A DNA stretch of 64,000 nt. It comes from Lysobacter niastensis. Its GTDB lineage: Bacteria > Pseudomonadota > Gammaproteobacteria > Xanthomonadales > Xanthomonadaceae. A program made the position numbers and the translations under genes. Below the pieces are notes generated by a model. It searched no databases. It was not told the origin of the DNA and saw only the letters and a program-made list of their open reading frames with translations. The stretch lies in NCBI RefSeq assembly GCF_015453285.1, contig NZ_JADLZT010000003.1:124001-188000 (forward strand). The letters run 5' to 3'. How positions within the stretch are numbered: position 1 is the first letter of the stretch; each line of letters opens with the position of its first letter. Shown here in pieces: positions 35,483 to 45,373 of this stretch.

Positions 35483-37015
35483 ATGACCCACCCCGTGCTC
35501 GCCGCACTCGGCCTGAACGACAGCGAATCCGGCACCTATCTCGGCAGCGGCCAGTGGTCGCAGACCCGCGACGCCGGCGTGCTGGAGCCGATCAATCCGA
35601 CCACGGGCGACGTGCTGGGCAAGGTCTACGCCTCCTCGCAGGCCGACTACGACACCATCGTCGAGCGCGCCCAGGCCGCCTACAAGGTGTGGCGCACCAC
35701 CCCGGCCCCGCGCCGCGGCGAGGCGATCCGCCTGTGTGCCGACGCCCTGCGCAAGCACAAGGACGCGCTGGGCTCGCTCGTCGCGCTGGAAATGGGCAAG
35801 TCCAAGCCTGAGGGCGACGGCGAAGTGCAGGAAATGATCGACATCGGCGACTTCGCCGTCGGTCTGTCGCGCCAGCTCTACGGTCTGACCATGCATTCCG
35901 AGCGCCCAGGCCACCGCATGTACGAGCAGTGGCACCCGATCGGCATCGTCGGCGTGATCTCGGCGTTCAACTTCCCGGTCGCGGTGTGGGCCTGGAACTC
36001 GTTCATCGCGGCGATCTGCGGCGACATCACCATCTGGAAGCCGTCGCCGAAGACCCCGCTCTCGGCGATCGCCTCGATGAAGATCTGCAACGAAGCCCTG
36101 CGCGCCGGTGGCTTCCCGGACATCTTCTACCTGTTCAACGACGCCGGCACCGAACTGGCATCCGGCTTCGTCGACGACAAGCGCGTCCCGCTGATCAGCT
36201 TCACCGGCTCGACCAAGGTCGGCCGTATCGTCGGCGAGCGCGTCGCCCGCCGCATGGGCCGTTCGCTGCTGGAACTGGGCGGCAACAACGCGATCATCGT
36301 CGACCCCAGCGCCGACCTGAAGCTGGCGATCCCGGCGATCGTGTTCGGCGCGGTCGGCACCGCCGGCCAGCGCTGCACCACGACGCGCCGCCTGTTCGTG
36401 CACGAGTCGATCTACGCCGACGTGCTGGGCAAGCTGGTCACGGCGTACAAGCAGGTCGAGAAGAAGATCGGCGACCCGACCGACCCGACCAACCTGATGG
36501 GCCCGCTCAACAGCAGCGATGGCGTGCAGGCCTACCTCGACGCCGTCGAGAAGGCCAAGGCATCGGGCGGCAAGATCGAGACCGGCGGTGCAGCGATCGA
36601 GGGCAAGGGCAACTTCGTCCTGCCGACGATCGTCACTGGCCTGGCCAACGACGCCGAGATCGTCCAACACGAGACCTTCGCGCCGATCCTGTACGTGATG
36701 AAGTACCGCGACCTGGACGAAGCCATCCACCTGCAGAACGACGTGCCGCAGGGCCTGTCGTCGGCGATCTTCACGCAGAACCTGAAGGCGGCCGAGGCTT
36801 TCCTGTCGGCGGCTGGTTCCGACTGCGGCATCGCCAACGTCAACATCGGCACCTCCGGCGCCGAGATCGGTGGTGCGTTCGGCGGCGAGAAGGAAACCGG
36901 TGGTGGCCGCGAGTCGGGCTCCGACGCGTGGAAGGCGTACATGCGCCGCCAGACCAACACCATCAACTACTCTGACTCGCTGCCGCTGGCACAGGGCATC
37001 AAGTTCGACCTGTAA
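35483..37015 (+). CDS. Antiquitin-like aldehyde dehydrogenase (ALDH7; aminoadipate-semialdehyde type)
   Basis: A 510-residue NAD-dependent aldehyde dehydrogenase. The catalytic Cys is in [12 protein letters not shown], the general-base Glu is in [11 protein letters not shown], and [11 protein letters not shown] and FTGSTKVGR are the cofactor segments. The C-terminal [20 protein letters not shown] stretch is characteristic of ALDH7/antiquitin, which oxidises alpha-aminoadipate semialdehyde (piperideine-6-carboxylate) in lysine catabolism. No lysine-pathway neighbour is present, so the substrate is inferred from subfamily only. TAGGAG upstream of the ATG is a good ribosome-binding site; the gene starts 20 bases after tRNA-Arg. 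Confidence 0.9.
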   Translation: MTHPVLAALGLNDSESGTYLGSGQWSQTRDAGVLEPINPTTGDVLGKVYASSQADYDTIVERAQAAYKVWRTTPAPRRGEAIRLCADALRKHKDALGSLVALEMGKSKPEGDGEVQEMIDIGDFAVGLSRQLYGLTMHSERPGHRMYEQWHPIGIVGVISAFNFPVAVWAWNSFIAAICGDITIWKPSPKTPLSAIASMKICNEALRAGGFPDIFYLFNDAGTELASGFVDDKRVPLISFTGSTKVGRIVGERVARRMGRSLLELGGNNAIIVDPSADLKLAIPAIVFGAVGTAGQRCTTTRRLFVHESIYADVLGKLVTAYKQVEKKIGDPTDPTNLMGPLNSSDGVQAYLDAVEKAKASGGKIETGGAAIEGKGNFVLPTIVTGLANDAEIVQHETFAPILYVMKYRDLDEAIHLQNDVPQGLSSAIFTQNLKAAEAFLSAAGSDCGIANVNIGTSGAEIGGAFGGEKETGGGRESGSDAWKAYMRRQTNTINYSDSLPLAQGIKFDL

Positions 37016-37026
37016 GCTCGAACCTC

Positions 37027-37070
37027 CATTCCCGCACGCGACCGGCGTCTTCCGGTCGCGTGCGGGAATG
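37027..37070. repeat. Long perfect hairpin, REP-like or terminator
   Basis: A 19-base arm (37027-37045) starting CATTCCCGCACGCGACC pairs perfectly with 37052-37070 around a six-base CGTCTT loop. It lies 12 bases after the aldehyde dehydrogenase stop and 47 bases before pyrD. The ATTCCCGC...GCGGGAAT edges resemble REP units. Without a T-run it is more likely an RNA-stabilising or REP element than a classical terminator. Confidence 0.8.
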
Positions 37071-37116
37071 ACGATGGAACCACAATCCGGACCAACGACG
37101 AGTCGCTGACCCGCCC

Positions 37117-38175
37117 ATGTACGGACTTGCCCGCCCATTCCTCTTCACTCTCGATGCCGAGACCGCGCACGGCCTCGGCCTGCAGGCGATGGAGGTGGCG
37201 TATCGCGCCGGCCTCAATCCGCTGCTGTCGCGGCGCCCGACGCCGCTGCCGACCAAGGCCTTCGGCCTGACGTTCCCCAATCCGGTCGGCCTCGCCGCCG
37301 GCCTGGACAAGAACGGTGCGCACATCGACGCCCTGCTCTCGCTGGGCTTCGGCTTCGTCGAGGTCGGCACGATCACGCCGCGCCCCCAGGAAGGCAATCC
37401 GAAGCCGCGCATGTTCCGACTGCCGGAACACGAGGCGGTGATCAACCGCCTTGGCTTCAACAACGAAGGCGTCGACGTGCTCGTGCGCAACGTCGAACGC
37501 GCCCAGCGCAAGGGCGGGCTGCTCGGCATCAACATCGGCAAGAACAAGGACACGCCCAACGACTCTGCAGAACGGGATTACCTGATCTGCATGGAGCGCG
37601 TGTATCCGCTCGCCGATTACATCACCGTCAACATCTCCTCGCCCAATACCGCCGGCCTGCGCGAACTGCAGGAAGAGCAGGCGCTGCGCCGCCTGGTCGG
37701 CACGCTGCGCGAGGCGCAGGAGAAGCTCGGCGCACGCCACGGCCGGCGCGTGCCGATGCTGGTGAAGATCGCCCCCGACCTCTCCGACAACGACGTCGAG
37801 GCCGCCGCGCGCGTGCTCAGCGACCTGCAGGTGGACGGCGTGATCGCCACCAACACCACCATCGCCCGCACCGGCGTGGAGAACTCGCCACTCGCGGGCG
37901 AACAGGGTGGCCTGTCAGGCCGTCCGCTGATGACGCAGGCCACCGCGGTGCTGCGGATGATGCGCACGCGACTACCCGAATCGATCCCGATGATCGGCGT
38001 CGGCGGCATCCTGTCCGGCGCCGACGCCGTCACCAAGATGGCCGCAGGCGCGACAATGGTGCAGTGCTACAGCGGCCTGGTCTATCGCGGCCCGGCGCTC
38101 ATCGACGAATGCGTCGAGGCGATGCGCCGCCGCAAGGAAGCCCCCAGCCGGGGCCACGTGCCGCCGGTCATATGA
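37117..38175 (+). CDS. pyrD: Dihydroorotate dehydrogenase (quinone)
   Basis: A 352-residue class 2 DHODH, which oxidises dihydroorotate to orotate in pyrimidine synthesis and passes electrons to ubiquinone at the inner membrane. Features include an N-terminal amphipathic helix region, [26 protein letters not shown], the catalytic-Ser segment [24 protein letters not shown] and [11 protein letters not shown] for FMN phosphate binding. Length and motifs are standard. Its stop overlaps the murB start by four bases (ATGA), so pyrD, murB and the EamA gene form one translationally coupled unit. Confidence 0.97.
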   Translation: MYGLARPFLFTLDAETAHGLGLQAMEVAYRAGLNPLLSRRPTPLPTKAFGLTFPNPVGLAAGLDKNGAHIDALLSLGFGFVEVGTITPRPQEGNPKPRMFRLPEHEAVINRLGFNNEGVDVLVRNVERAQRKGGLLGINIGKNKDTPNDSAERDYLICMERVYPLADYITVNISSPNTAGLRELQEEQALRRLVGTLREAQEKLGARHGRRVPMLVKIAPDLSDNDVEAAARVLSDLQVDGVIATNTTIARTGVENSPLAGEQGGLSGRPLMTQATAVLRMMRTRLPESIPMIGVGGILSGADAVTKMAAGATMVQCYSGLVYRGPALIDECVEAMRRRKEAPSRGHVPPVI

Positions 38176-39212
38176 GCGAGACCATCCGCATCCTCCGCGA
38201 TGCCCCGCTGCTCACGCGCAACACCTTCGGTGTCGAGGCGACCGCGCCGCTGCTGGCCGAAGTATCCGACGCCGCCGCGTTGCCGGAACTGCTGGCGCGA
38301 CCCGAGTTCGCCGGACGTCCCACGCTCGTCATCGGCGGCGGCAGCAACCTGCTGTTCGCCGGCAACCCCGACGTCCCGCTGCTCGCGCTGACCGCGCGCG
38401 GCGTGCGCATCGTTCGCGATGACGGTGAACGCGCGATCGTTCGCGCCGATGCCGGCGTCGCCTGGCACTGGTTCGTCATGCACACGCTGGCCGAAGGATT
38501 CGCCGGACTCGAGAACCTGGCACTGATCCCGGGCACGGTCGGCGCCGCGCCGATCCAGAACATCGGCGCCTACGGCGTGGAAGTGCGCGAGTTCATCCAT
38601 GCCGTGGAGGCGTTCGAACCCGCCACCGGCCAGGTGCGTCGCCTGGATGCGCAGGCCTGCGCGTTCGCCTACCGCGACAGCGTGTTCAAGCATGCGCCCG
38701 ACCGCTACGTCGTCACGGCGGTCGAGTTCGACTTGCCGCGCGCGCCCTCGCTGAAACTCGACTACGCCGGCATCGGCGACGCGCTGGCGGCGAAAGGCAT
38801 CGCCAACCCGACGCCGCACGATGTCGCCGAGGCGGTCATCGCGATCCGCCGTCAGAAGCTGCCCGACCCGGTCGTGCTGGGCAACGCCGGCAGCTTCTTC
38901 AAGAACCCGATCGTGCCGATGGCGCAAGCGGAGGCGCTGCTGTCGGAGTATCCGCAGATGCCGGTGTTCCGCGGCAGCGATGCCGGCACGAAGAAGCTCT
39001 CGGCTGCCTGGTTCATCGATGCCTGCGGCTGGAAGGGACACCGCGACGGCGACGCCGGCGTGGCCCCGACGCATGCGCTGGTGCTGGTCAACCACGGCAA
39101 CGCAACAGGCCGGCAACTGCTCGACCTGGCCCGCCGCATCGCCGATTCCGTGCAAACGCGTTTCGGCGTTGCCATCGAGCCCGAACCGCGGGTCATCGGC
39201 GCGGCCTGGTGA
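38172..39212 (+). CDS. murB: UDP-N-acetylenolpyruvoylglucosamine reductase
   Basis: A 346-residue type I MurB, which reduces UDP-GlcNAc-enolpyruvate to UDP-MurNAc using FAD and NADPH. The FAD-binding PCMH part has [10 protein letters not shown] and [20 protein letters not shown]. Active-site segments are AYRDSVFK, and [11 protein letters not shown] with the catalytic Ser. A C-terminal domain ends [10 protein letters not shown]. It starts inside the pyrD stop and its own stop overlaps the next gene's GTG. This pyrimidine-peptidoglycan pairing is unusual as biology but simple as coupling. Confidence 0.97.
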   Translation: MSETIRILRDAPLLTRNTFGVEATAPLLAEVSDAAALPELLARPEFAGRPTLVIGGGSNLLFAGNPDVPLLALTARGVRIVRDDGERAIVRADAGVAWHWFVMHTLAEGFAGLENLALIPGTVGAAPIQNIGAYGVEVREFIHAVEAFEPATGQVRRLDAQACAFAYRDSVFKHAPDRYVVTAVEFDLPRAPSLKLDYAGIGDALAAKGIANPTPHDVAEAVIAIRRQKLPDPVVLGNAGSFFKNPIVPMAQAEALLSEYPQMPVFRGSDAGTKKLSAAWFIDACGWKGHRDGDAGVAPTHALVLVNHGNATGRQLLDLARRIADSVQTRFGVAIEPEPRVIGAAW

Positions 39213-40120
39213 GCACGCCCGCCCACCACCCGATGCGCGCCGCGGGCTTCATGCTCGCCAGCACGATCTCGTTCGGGGTGATGGCGATCACCATCCGGCT
39301 GGCGTCGCAGACGCTGCATACGTTCGAGATCGCGTTCTTCCGCAACCTCTTCGGGCTGCTGGCGGTGCTACCGCTGGTGATCGGCATGGATCCCGCGTCG
39401 CTGCGCACGCAGCAGCTGCCACGTTACTTCATCCGCTGCGCGATCGGCATCGGCTCGATGCTCGCCGGCTTCTGGGCGATCGGGCACCTGCCGCTGGCGC
39501 AGGCGATCTCGCTGTCCTACTCGACGCCGGTATTCGTGACCATTGCCGCTGCCTTGTTCCTCGGCGAGCACGTGCGCGGCCGGCGCTGGGCCGCAGTGAT
39601 CATCGGTTTCGTCGGAGTGCTGGTGATCGTGCGTCCGGGATCGGCCGAGTTCACCACCGGCACGCTGATCGCGTTGCTGGCGGCGGTGCTGAGTGGCATC
39701 GTCGCGATCCAGATCAAGCAGCTCTCGCGCGTCGATCCTGCCAACACGATCGTGCTGTACACGTATCTGTTCTGGGTGCCGATGTCGTTGGCACCGGCGC
39801 TGTGGGTCTGGGAGTGGCCGCACGGCATCGCCTGGCTGTGGGTGATCGGATCCGGCATATTCGGCACCGCCGGACAGGTGCTGTGGACGCACGCGCTCAA
39901 GCTCGGCGAGGTCTCGGCGCTGACGCCGATCAGCTTCATGCAGTTGCCGCTGGTCGCCACCGCGGGCTGGCTGTGGTTCGGCGAGAGCGTCGGCGTGTGG
40001 ACCTGGGTGGGCGCGGCGATCATCCTTTCGGCCAACGCCTACATCGCGCACCGCGAAGCGCTGCTGTCGCGTCGCGCCGCGTCCGAAGCGCCGAGCGAGG
40101 GCGCCAAGCCGGGCGAGTGA
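39209..40120 (+). CDS. EamA/DMT family transporter
   Basis: A 303-residue inner-membrane protein with ten predicted helices in two EamA repeats (about 10-140 and 150-285). Repeat signatures are visible in SFGVMAITIRLAS, FFRNLFGLLAVLPLVIG, HLPLAQAISLSYSTPVFV and GEVSALTPISFMQLPLVA. DMT carriers export metabolites, amino acids or nucleotides; no substrate can be named. The GTG start overlaps the murB stop (GTGA), which fixes the start and makes it the third gene of the pyrD-murB unit. Confidence 0.9.
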   Translation: MSTPAHHPMRAAGFMLASTISFGVMAITIRLASQTLHTFEIAFFRNLFGLLAVLPLVIGMDPASLRTQQLPRYFIRCAIGIGSMLAGFWAIGHLPLAQAISLSYSTPVFVTIAAALFLGEHVRGRRWAAVIIGFVGVLVIVRPGSAEFTTGTLIALLAAVLSGIVAIQIKQLSRVDPANTIVLYTYLFWVPMSLAPALWVWEWPHGIAWLWVIGSGIFGTAGQVLWTHALKLGEVSALTPISFMQLPLVATAGWLWFGESVGVWTWVGAAIILSANAYIAHREALLSRRAASEAPSEGAKPGE

Positions 40121-40165
40121 TGCCCGGCGCTCCCGGGCCGTCGTCCAAGTGTCCGGCGCTGGAAT

Positions 40166-40867
40166 TCAGATATTGGTCGACGGCCATGGCCGCCGATGCA
40201 CTCCGTAAACCGTCAGGAACACCGCCACCGCCCACGCCATCGCCGCGGCCCAGCCGGCGAGGATGTCGGATGGGTAATGCACGCCCAGGTACACGCGCGA
40301 CAGGCCGACGAGTACCACGAAAGGCAGCAGCGCCAGCAGCAGCGGCCAGCGCCAGCGTGTGCGCCAGGCGAGCAGCACCAGCACGCAGGCCAGCGTCATC
40401 GACCCCATCGCGTGGCCGCTGGGAAAACTGAAATTGGCTTCCGGCGCGATCGACTCCCACAACGCAGGACGCGCCCGTGCGAATGCAGGCTTGGCCGCCA
40501 GGTTGAGCAATGCCGACCCGCCAAGCGCGACTGCCGCGAAGGTCGCTTCGCGGTATCGGCGCAACGCGGTCAGCAGCAGCACCAGCGCGATGTCGAAGGG
40601 CACCACGCCCCACTGGTAGCCGGCCCGCGATATCAGCACGAAGAAACGGTCGAAACCCTCGCGCGCCATCTCGTGCGCGAAACGCAGGATCGGTTCGTCG
40701 AAGGCGATGGCCTCCTGCTCGTGGATCTCGTCGGCCAGTTCGGCGAAACCCCACATCGGAAGCAGCAGGCCGATGAACACGAGCAGCAGGCGCCAGCCGT
40801 GCCGGCGCAGGAAGCCTGCGCCGAAGCGCAGTTCTTCCGTGACGGGACTTTCGTGGTCAGCCGCCAC
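40166..40867 (-). CDS. PAP2 superfamily membrane phosphatase
   Basis: A 233-residue protein with about six transmembrane helices. The PAP2 motifs are KPAFARARP (a motif 1 variant), [12 protein letters not shown] (motif 2 with catalytic His) and [17 protein letters not shown] (motif 3). Such enzymes dephosphorylate lipid phosphates, for example undecaprenyl pyrophosphate or phosphatidic acid, on the periplasmic face. I chose GTG at 40867 ([13 protein letters not shown]), which overlaps the ispG 3' end by 11 bases; a TTG at 40909 would extend the overlap. A role in recycling undecaprenyl pyrophosphate would match the isoprenoid neighbour ispG. Confidence 0.9.
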   Translation of the reverse strand: MAADHESPVTEELRFGAGFLRRHGWRLLLVFIGLLLPMWGFAELADEIHEQEAIAFDEPILRFAHEMAREGFDRFFVLISRAGYQWGVVPFDIALVLLLTALRRYREATFAAVALGGSALLNLAAKPAFARARPALWESIAPEANFSFPSGHAMGSMTLACVLVLLAWRTRWRWPLLLALLPFVVLVGLSRVYLGVHYPSDILAGWAAAMAWAVAVFLTVYGVHRRPWPSTNI

Positions 40868-42122
40868 GCGCGCCGTAGGTGCGCTCGACGTAGCGGTCGA
40901 TGAGCTCAACGAACTCGTGGGCGATGTTCTCGCCGCGCAGCGTGACGGTCTTCTCGCCGTCCTCGAACACCGGCGCCGAGGGCGCCTCGCCCGTGCCCGG
41001 CAGCGAGATGCCGATGTTGGCGTGGCGCGACTCGCCCGGACCGTTGACCACGCAGCCCATCACCGCGAGCGTCAGGTTCTCCGCGCCCGGATGGCTGATC
41101 TTCCACTCCGGCATCTTCGCGCGGACGTGCTCCTGCACCCGCTTCGCCAGCTCCTGGAAGAAGGTGCTGGTGGTGCGGCCGCACCCCGGACACGCGGTGA
41201 CCATCGGCGTGAACGCGCGCATGCCCATCGTCTGCAGCAGTTCCTGCGCGACGATGACTTCCGTAGTGCGCGACTGGCCGGGCTCGGGCGTCAGCGAGAT
41301 GCGGATGGTGTCGCCGATGCCTTCCTGCAGCAGCACGCCGAGCGCGGCGCTGGAGGCGACGATGCCCTTGCTGCCGATACCGGCCTCGGTCAGGCCCAGG
41401 TGCAGCGCGTAATCGCCGCGGCGCGCGAGTTCGCGATAGACCGCGATCAGTTCCTGCACGCCGCTGACCTTGGCGCTGAGCACGATGCGGTCGGCCGGCA
41501 GACCCAGCTCGACCGCGCGCGCGGCCGAGTCCAGCGCCGAGCGGATCAGCGCCTCGCGCAGCACTTCGGCGGCGTCCATGGGCTCGGCCAGCTTGTGGTT
41601 CTCGTCCATCAGCTGCGCGGCCAGGGCCTGGTCCAGCGAGCCCCAGTTGGCGCCGATGCGCACCGGCTTGCCATGCCTGATCGCCATCTCGATCAGCGTG
41701 GCGAACTGGGTGTCCTTCTTCTTGCCGAAGCCGACGTTGCCAGGGTTGATGCGGTACTTGGCCAGCGCTTCGGCACAGGCCGGCTCGGCGGTCAGCAACT
41801 GGTGGCCGTTGTAGTGGAAGTCGCCAATGATCGGCACCTCCACGCCCATCATCGCCAGCTTCTCGACGATGCGCGGCACCGCGGCGGCGGCCTCGACCGT
41901 ATTGACGGTGACGCGCACCATCTCCGAACCCGCGCGCCACAGCTCGGCCACCTGCTTGGTGGTGGATGCAACGTCGGCGGTGTCGGTGTTGGTCATCGAC
42001 TGCACGACCACCGGATGGCCGCCGCCCACGTCGACGCCGCCAATGCGGACGGCACGGGTCAGGCGGCGCGGGAGGGGACCAAAACCGGGGTTGGCGCAGG
42101 GCAAAGGAGCGTCTTGATTCAT
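40857..42122 (-). CDS. ispG: 4-hydroxy-3-methylbut-2-en-1-yl diphosphate synthase (flavodoxin)
   Basis: A 421-residue enzyme of the MEP isoprenoid pathway that reduces the cyclic diphosphate to HMBPP with a 4Fe-4S cluster. The N-terminal TIM barrel includes [27 protein letters not shown] and [11 protein letters not shown]. The cluster cysteines lie in ACPGCGRTT and [20 protein letters not shown]. The ATG at 42122 (MNQDAPLP) is supported by family alignment; frames upstream of it run into a repeat element. The PAP2 gene overlaps its stop. The region upstream is occupied by a MITE-like sequence, so its promoter is in or beyond that element. Confidence 0.97.
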   Translation of the reverse strand: MNQDAPLPCANPGFGPLPRRLTRAVRIGGVDVGGGHPVVVQSMTNTDTADVASTTKQVAELWRAGSEMVRVTVNTVEAAAAVPRIVEKLAMMGVEVPIIGDFHYNGHQLLTAEPACAEALAKYRINPGNVGFGKKKDTQFATLIEMAIRHGKPVRIGANWGSLDQALAAQLMDENHKLAEPMDAAEVLREALIRSALDSAARAVELGLPADRIVLSAKVSGVQELIAVYRELARRGDYALHLGLTEAGIGSKGIVASSAALGVLLQEGIGDTIRISLTPEPGQSRTTEVIVAQELLQTMGMRAFTPMVTACPGCGRTTSTFFQELAKRVQEHVRAKMPEWKISHPGAENLTLAVMGCVVNGPGESRHANIGISLPGTGEAPSAPVFEDGEKTVTLRGENIAHEFVELIDRYVERTYGARGG

Positions 42123-42158
42123 GCGGCCATTGTACCGCCGGCGTGACCACGGACCCCG

Positions 42159-42315
42159 AGGGCCTGTTAACGAATATGGCCCAGGCCGCAAACCCGAAGG
42201 GCCGGGCCTGCGGCGTCATCGCTCGGGCGCGTATCGACATACGCTTCCTCGCTCTTCCTGGCCTCGCACGTGCTCGGGCCCGGCGCGGTCTGGCCCATAT
42301 GCGTTAACAGGCCCT
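42159..42315. mobile_element. MITE-like non-coding repeat, copy A
   Basis: A 157-base element with terminal inverted repeats of 31 bases (42159-42189 and 42285-42315) that match at 28 positions and start AGGGCCTGTTAACG. Inside, 42213-42259 is a 47-base core that matches the core of copy B (60747-60793, opposite orientation) at 43 of 47 positions. The core contains a small hairpin, CGTAT-GTCG-ATACG when read on the minus strand. No coding capacity is apparent. It lies between the divergent ispG and xseA genes, 36 bases from each start. Confidence 0.8.
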
Positions 42316-42350
42316 AGTGCTACCGTGACCCGCCAAGCCCGCCCTCCTGC

Positions 42351-43694
42351 ATGCGCAACGACGACGCCAGCGAAGTCCTGACCCCGAGCCAGCTGAACAC
42401 GCTGGCGCGCGACCTGCTGGAAGGCGCCTTTCCGCTGATCTGGGTCGAGGGCGAGCTCGCCAACGTTTCGCGCCCCTCCTCCGGCCACCTGTATTTCACC
42501 CTCAAGGACGCGCGTGCGCAGGTGCGCTGCGCGATGTTCCGGCCCAAGAGCACCTGGCTGCGGTTCCAGCCGCGCGACGGCATGCAGGTGCTGGCGCGTG
42601 GCCGCCTCACGCTGTACGAAGCTCGCGGCGATTACCAGTTGGTCCTCGACCACATGGAAGAGGCCGGCGAAGGCGCCCTGCGCCGGGCCTATGAGGAGCT
42701 GCGCGCGCGCCTGACCGCCGAGGGCCTGTTCGACACCGAGCGCAAGCGGCCGTTGCCGCGCTTCGCCCGGCGCATCGGCGTGATCACCTCGCCCAGCGGC
42801 GCAGCAGTGCGCGACGTGCTCAGCGTGCTGGCCCGGCGCTTTCCGCTGGTCGAGGCCGAAGTGTTGCCGGTGCCGGTACAGGGCGAAGGCGCCGCCGCGC
42901 GGATCGTGGCCATGCTGCAGCGGGCGATCGCCTCGCAACGCTACGACGTGCTGGTGGTGGCGCGCGGCGGTGGTTCGCTGGAGGACCTGTGGGCCTTCAA
43001 CGACGAGCATCTCGCGCGTGCGATCGCCGCATCGCCGGTGCCGGTGGTGTCCGCGGTCGGCCACGAGACCGACTTCAGCCTCAGCGATTTCGCCGCCGAC
43101 GTGCGCGCACCGACGCCCTCGGTCGCGGCCGAACTCCTGGTGCCGCAGCGCGACGATCTGTTGCATCGACTCCGCATCCTGGAAGCACGCCTGCGCAACC
43201 TGCAGGTGCAGCGCCTGCGCCAGGCCATGCAGCGCGCCGATCGGGCGCAACTGCGCCTGAACGCCTGGAAGCCACGGGCGCGATTGGAACTGCTGCGCCA
43301 TCGCCAGAACGAAGCGCTGCGTCGCCTGGTCGCCGGATGGCGGCGCCAGTTCGAGCGTGAAGAAGCGCGTCTGCGCCATGCCGATGCAGTGTTGCGTACC
43401 GCGCACCCGCAGCGTCGCATCGCGCGCCTGCGCGAACGCATGGCTGCCCTCGCCCACCGCCCGCAGGCAGCGATCGCACGGCGCCTGGGCAACGACGCGC
43501 TGCGCCTGCGCGGACTGGCGCGCTCGCTCGAAGCGGTCAGCCCGCTGGCGACCGTCGCGCGCGGCTACAGCATCCTCAGCCACGACGATGGTCGCATCGT
43601 GCGCAGCGTCCTCGATGCCTCCCCCGGCGACCATCTCGACGCTCGGCTCGTGGATGGCAGCCTGCGCATGAAGGTCGTCGGGCACGACGAGTAG
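42351..43694 (+). CDS. xseA: Exodeoxyribonuclease VII large subunit
   Basis: A 447-residue XseA. The N-terminal OB domain (about 1-110) begins [27 protein letters not shown], then [10 protein letters not shown]. The catalytic exonuc_VII_L domain (about 120-330) has [37 protein letters not shown] and [17 protein letters not shown] with the conserved Asp. A long coiled coil follows, and the C-terminus has the ARGYSIL segment. With XseB it degrades single-stranded DNA in the cytoplasm. xseB is not adjacent. The upstream region carries repeat copy A ending 35 bases before the ATG. Confidence 0.97.
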   Translation: MRNDDASEVLTPSQLNTLARDLLEGAFPLIWVEGELANVSRPSSGHLYFTLKDARAQVRCAMFRPKSTWLRFQPRDGMQVLARGRLTLYEARGDYQLVLDHMEEAGEGALRRAYEELRARLTAEGLFDTERKRPLPRFARRIGVITSPSGAAVRDVLSVLARRFPLVEAEVLPVPVQGEGAAARIVAMLQRAIASQRYDVLVVARGGGSLEDLWAFNDEHLARAIAASPVPVVSAVGHETDFSLSDFAADVRAPTPSVAAELLVPQRDDLLHRLRILEARLRNLQVQRLRQAMQRADRAQLRLNAWKPRARLELLRHRQNEALRRLVAGWRRQFEREEARLRHADAVLRTAHPQRRIARLRERMAALAHRPQAAIARRLGNDALRLRGLARSLEAVSPLATVARGYSILSHDDGRIVRSVLDASPGDHLDARLVDGSLRMKVVGHDE

Positions 43695-43793
43695 AGCGAA
43701 CACGCGTCGGGCGTCCTCGGGCACCACCGTCGCGGCCACGGATGACCCCGCCTTCACCGCGTTTGTCCGATCTTGCAGTTACGAGGGACCGCC

Positions 43794-45230
43794 ATGCTCG
43801 CGAAACGCTACCCGTACTACCTGGCCAACCAGCCGGTCTCGGCCAACACCGACCTCGACGTGCTCGACAAGTACAGCGGCAAGCGCGCCACGCGAGTGGC
43901 CAAGGCCGATGCCACCGCGGTGCGCAAGGCGATCGTCGCGGCGCACCGCGCGCGCGAGGCGGTGGCGGCGTTCACGCCCGATGCGCGCCGCGACGTGCTT
44001 GAGCATTGCGTGAAGCGTTTCAGCGAACGCTTCGAAGAACTCGCGCTCGCGCTGTGCATCGAGGCCGGAAAACCGATCCGCGACGCACGTGGCGAAGTCA
44101 CCCGCCTGATCGACACTTTCCGCATCGCCGCCGGCGAAGCCACGCGCATCGACGGCGAGGTCGTCGAGTTGCAGATCTCGCCGCGCACGCGCGGCTACCG
44201 CGGCATGGTCAAGCGTGTGCCGATAGGTGTGTGCAGCTTCATCACGCCGTTCAACTTCCCGCTCAACCTGGTCGCGCACAAGGTGGCTCCTGCGATCGCG
44301 GCGGGCTGCCCTTTCGTGCTGAAACCCTCGGAGAAGACGCCGATCGGCGCACTGATCATCGGCCAGGTGCTGGCCGAAACCGACCTTCCCAAGGGTGCGT
44401 TCTCGGTGCTGACATGTTCGAACGAGGATGCCGCGCAGCTGGTCGAGGACGAGCGCATCGCGCTGCTGAGCTTCACGGGCGGACTCGTCGGCTGGGACCT
44501 CAAGGCGCGCGCCGGCAGGAAGAAGGTCACGCTCGAACTCGGTGGAAACGCCGCGTGTATCGTCGATGCCGATCCCGGCATGCCGCTCGACCACGTCGTC
44601 GAGCGCCTCGTCTTCGGCGCGTATTACCAGAGCGGCCAGAGCTGCATCAGCGTGCAGCGCATCTACGCGCACAAGGACATCCACGACAAACTGCGCAAGA
44701 AGCTCAAGGCCGCGGTGGCCAAGTTGCGCATGGGCGACCCGCGCGACGAGAAGACCTTCATCGGGCCGATGATCGACGAGGCGGCGGCCAAACGCGTCGA
44801 AAGCTGGATCGCCGCAGCGCGCAAGGGCGGCGCCAAGGTATTGGCGGGTGGCAGCCGCAACGGCAACCTCGTGCCGGCCACGCTGATGGAAGGCGTGTCG
44901 CACGACAGCGACCTGTACCGCAAGGAAGCGTTTGCGCCGGTTGCGTTGCTGGAGCCGTTCGAGGATTTCGACGACGCCATCGCCAGCGTCAACGACAGCG
45001 ATTTCGGCCTGCAGGCCGGCGTGTTCACCGGCCGGCTCGACCATGCGATGCGTGCTTGGGACCGGCTGGAAGTCGGCGGCGTGATCGTCGGCGACGTGCC
45101 CAGCTTCCGTGTCGACAACATGCCCTACGGTGGCGTGAAGCACTCCGGCCTCGGACGCGAAGGCGTGCGCTACGCCATCGAGGACATGACCGAGCAGCGG
45201 CTGCTGGTGATCCGCGACAGCATCCGGTAG
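43794..45230 (+). CDS. NAD(P)-dependent aldehyde dehydrogenase
   Basis: A 478-residue aldehyde dehydrogenase. Cofactor-binding segments are SFITPFNFPLNL and KPSEKTP; the general base is in VTLELGGNAA and the nucleophile Cys in YYQSGQSCISVQR. The C-terminal MPYGGVKHSGLGREGVRYAIE is typical. The style, with FTGG rather than FTGS at the nucleotide loop, matches lactaldehyde or glyceraldehyde-3-phosphate (non-phosphorylating) type ALDHs, but the substrate cannot be assigned. A GAGGGA ribosome-binding site precedes the ATG. It is not closely related to the ALDH7 protein at 35.5 kb. Confidence 0.9.
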   Translation: MLAKRYPYYLANQPVSANTDLDVLDKYSGKRATRVAKADATAVRKAIVAAHRAREAVAAFTPDARRDVLEHCVKRFSERFEELALALCIEAGKPIRDARGEVTRLIDTFRIAAGEATRIDGEVVELQISPRTRGYRGMVKRVPIGVCSFITPFNFPLNLVAHKVAPAIAAGCPFVLKPSEKTPIGALIIGQVLAETDLPKGAFSVLTCSNEDAAQLVEDERIALLSFTGGLVGWDLKARAGRKKVTLELGGNAACIVDADPGMPLDHVVERLVFGAYYQSGQSCISVQRIYAHKDIHDKLRKKLKAAVAKLRMGDPRDEKTFIGPMIDEAAAKRVESWIAAARKGGAKVLAGGSRNGNLVPATLMEGVSHDSDLYRKEAFAPVALLEPFEDFDDAIASVNDSDFGLQAGVFTGRLDHAMRAWDRLEVGGVIVGDVPSFRVDNMPYGGVKHSGLGREGVRYAIEDMTEQRLLVIRDSIR

Positions 45231-45239
45231 CACCAACCC

Positions 45240-45283
45240 GCTCGTCCTGAGCGCAGGCCTCAGGCGGAGCCGAAGGATGAGCG
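45240..45283. repeat. REP-like palindromic repeat, copy 1
   Basis: CGCTCGTCCT at the left pairs with AGGATGAGCG at the right (nine of ten), and the interior keeps CTGAGCG and GGAG-CCGAAGGATGAGCG. The 61.5 kb repeat has the same plan (CCTGAGCG...GCGGAG-CGAAGG-TGAGCG). It lies just after the aldehyde dehydrogenase gene and is of the kind scattered between genes in Xanthomonadaceae. Confidence 0.7.
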
Positions 45284-45373
45284 AGGCGATGGGGCGCAGC
45301 CCGCCCCTGATCGCCTCAACCCCATTCCCCATCCCCGCGCGTTCTCTCTCGCAACCCAACCGGAGAACGCCCG

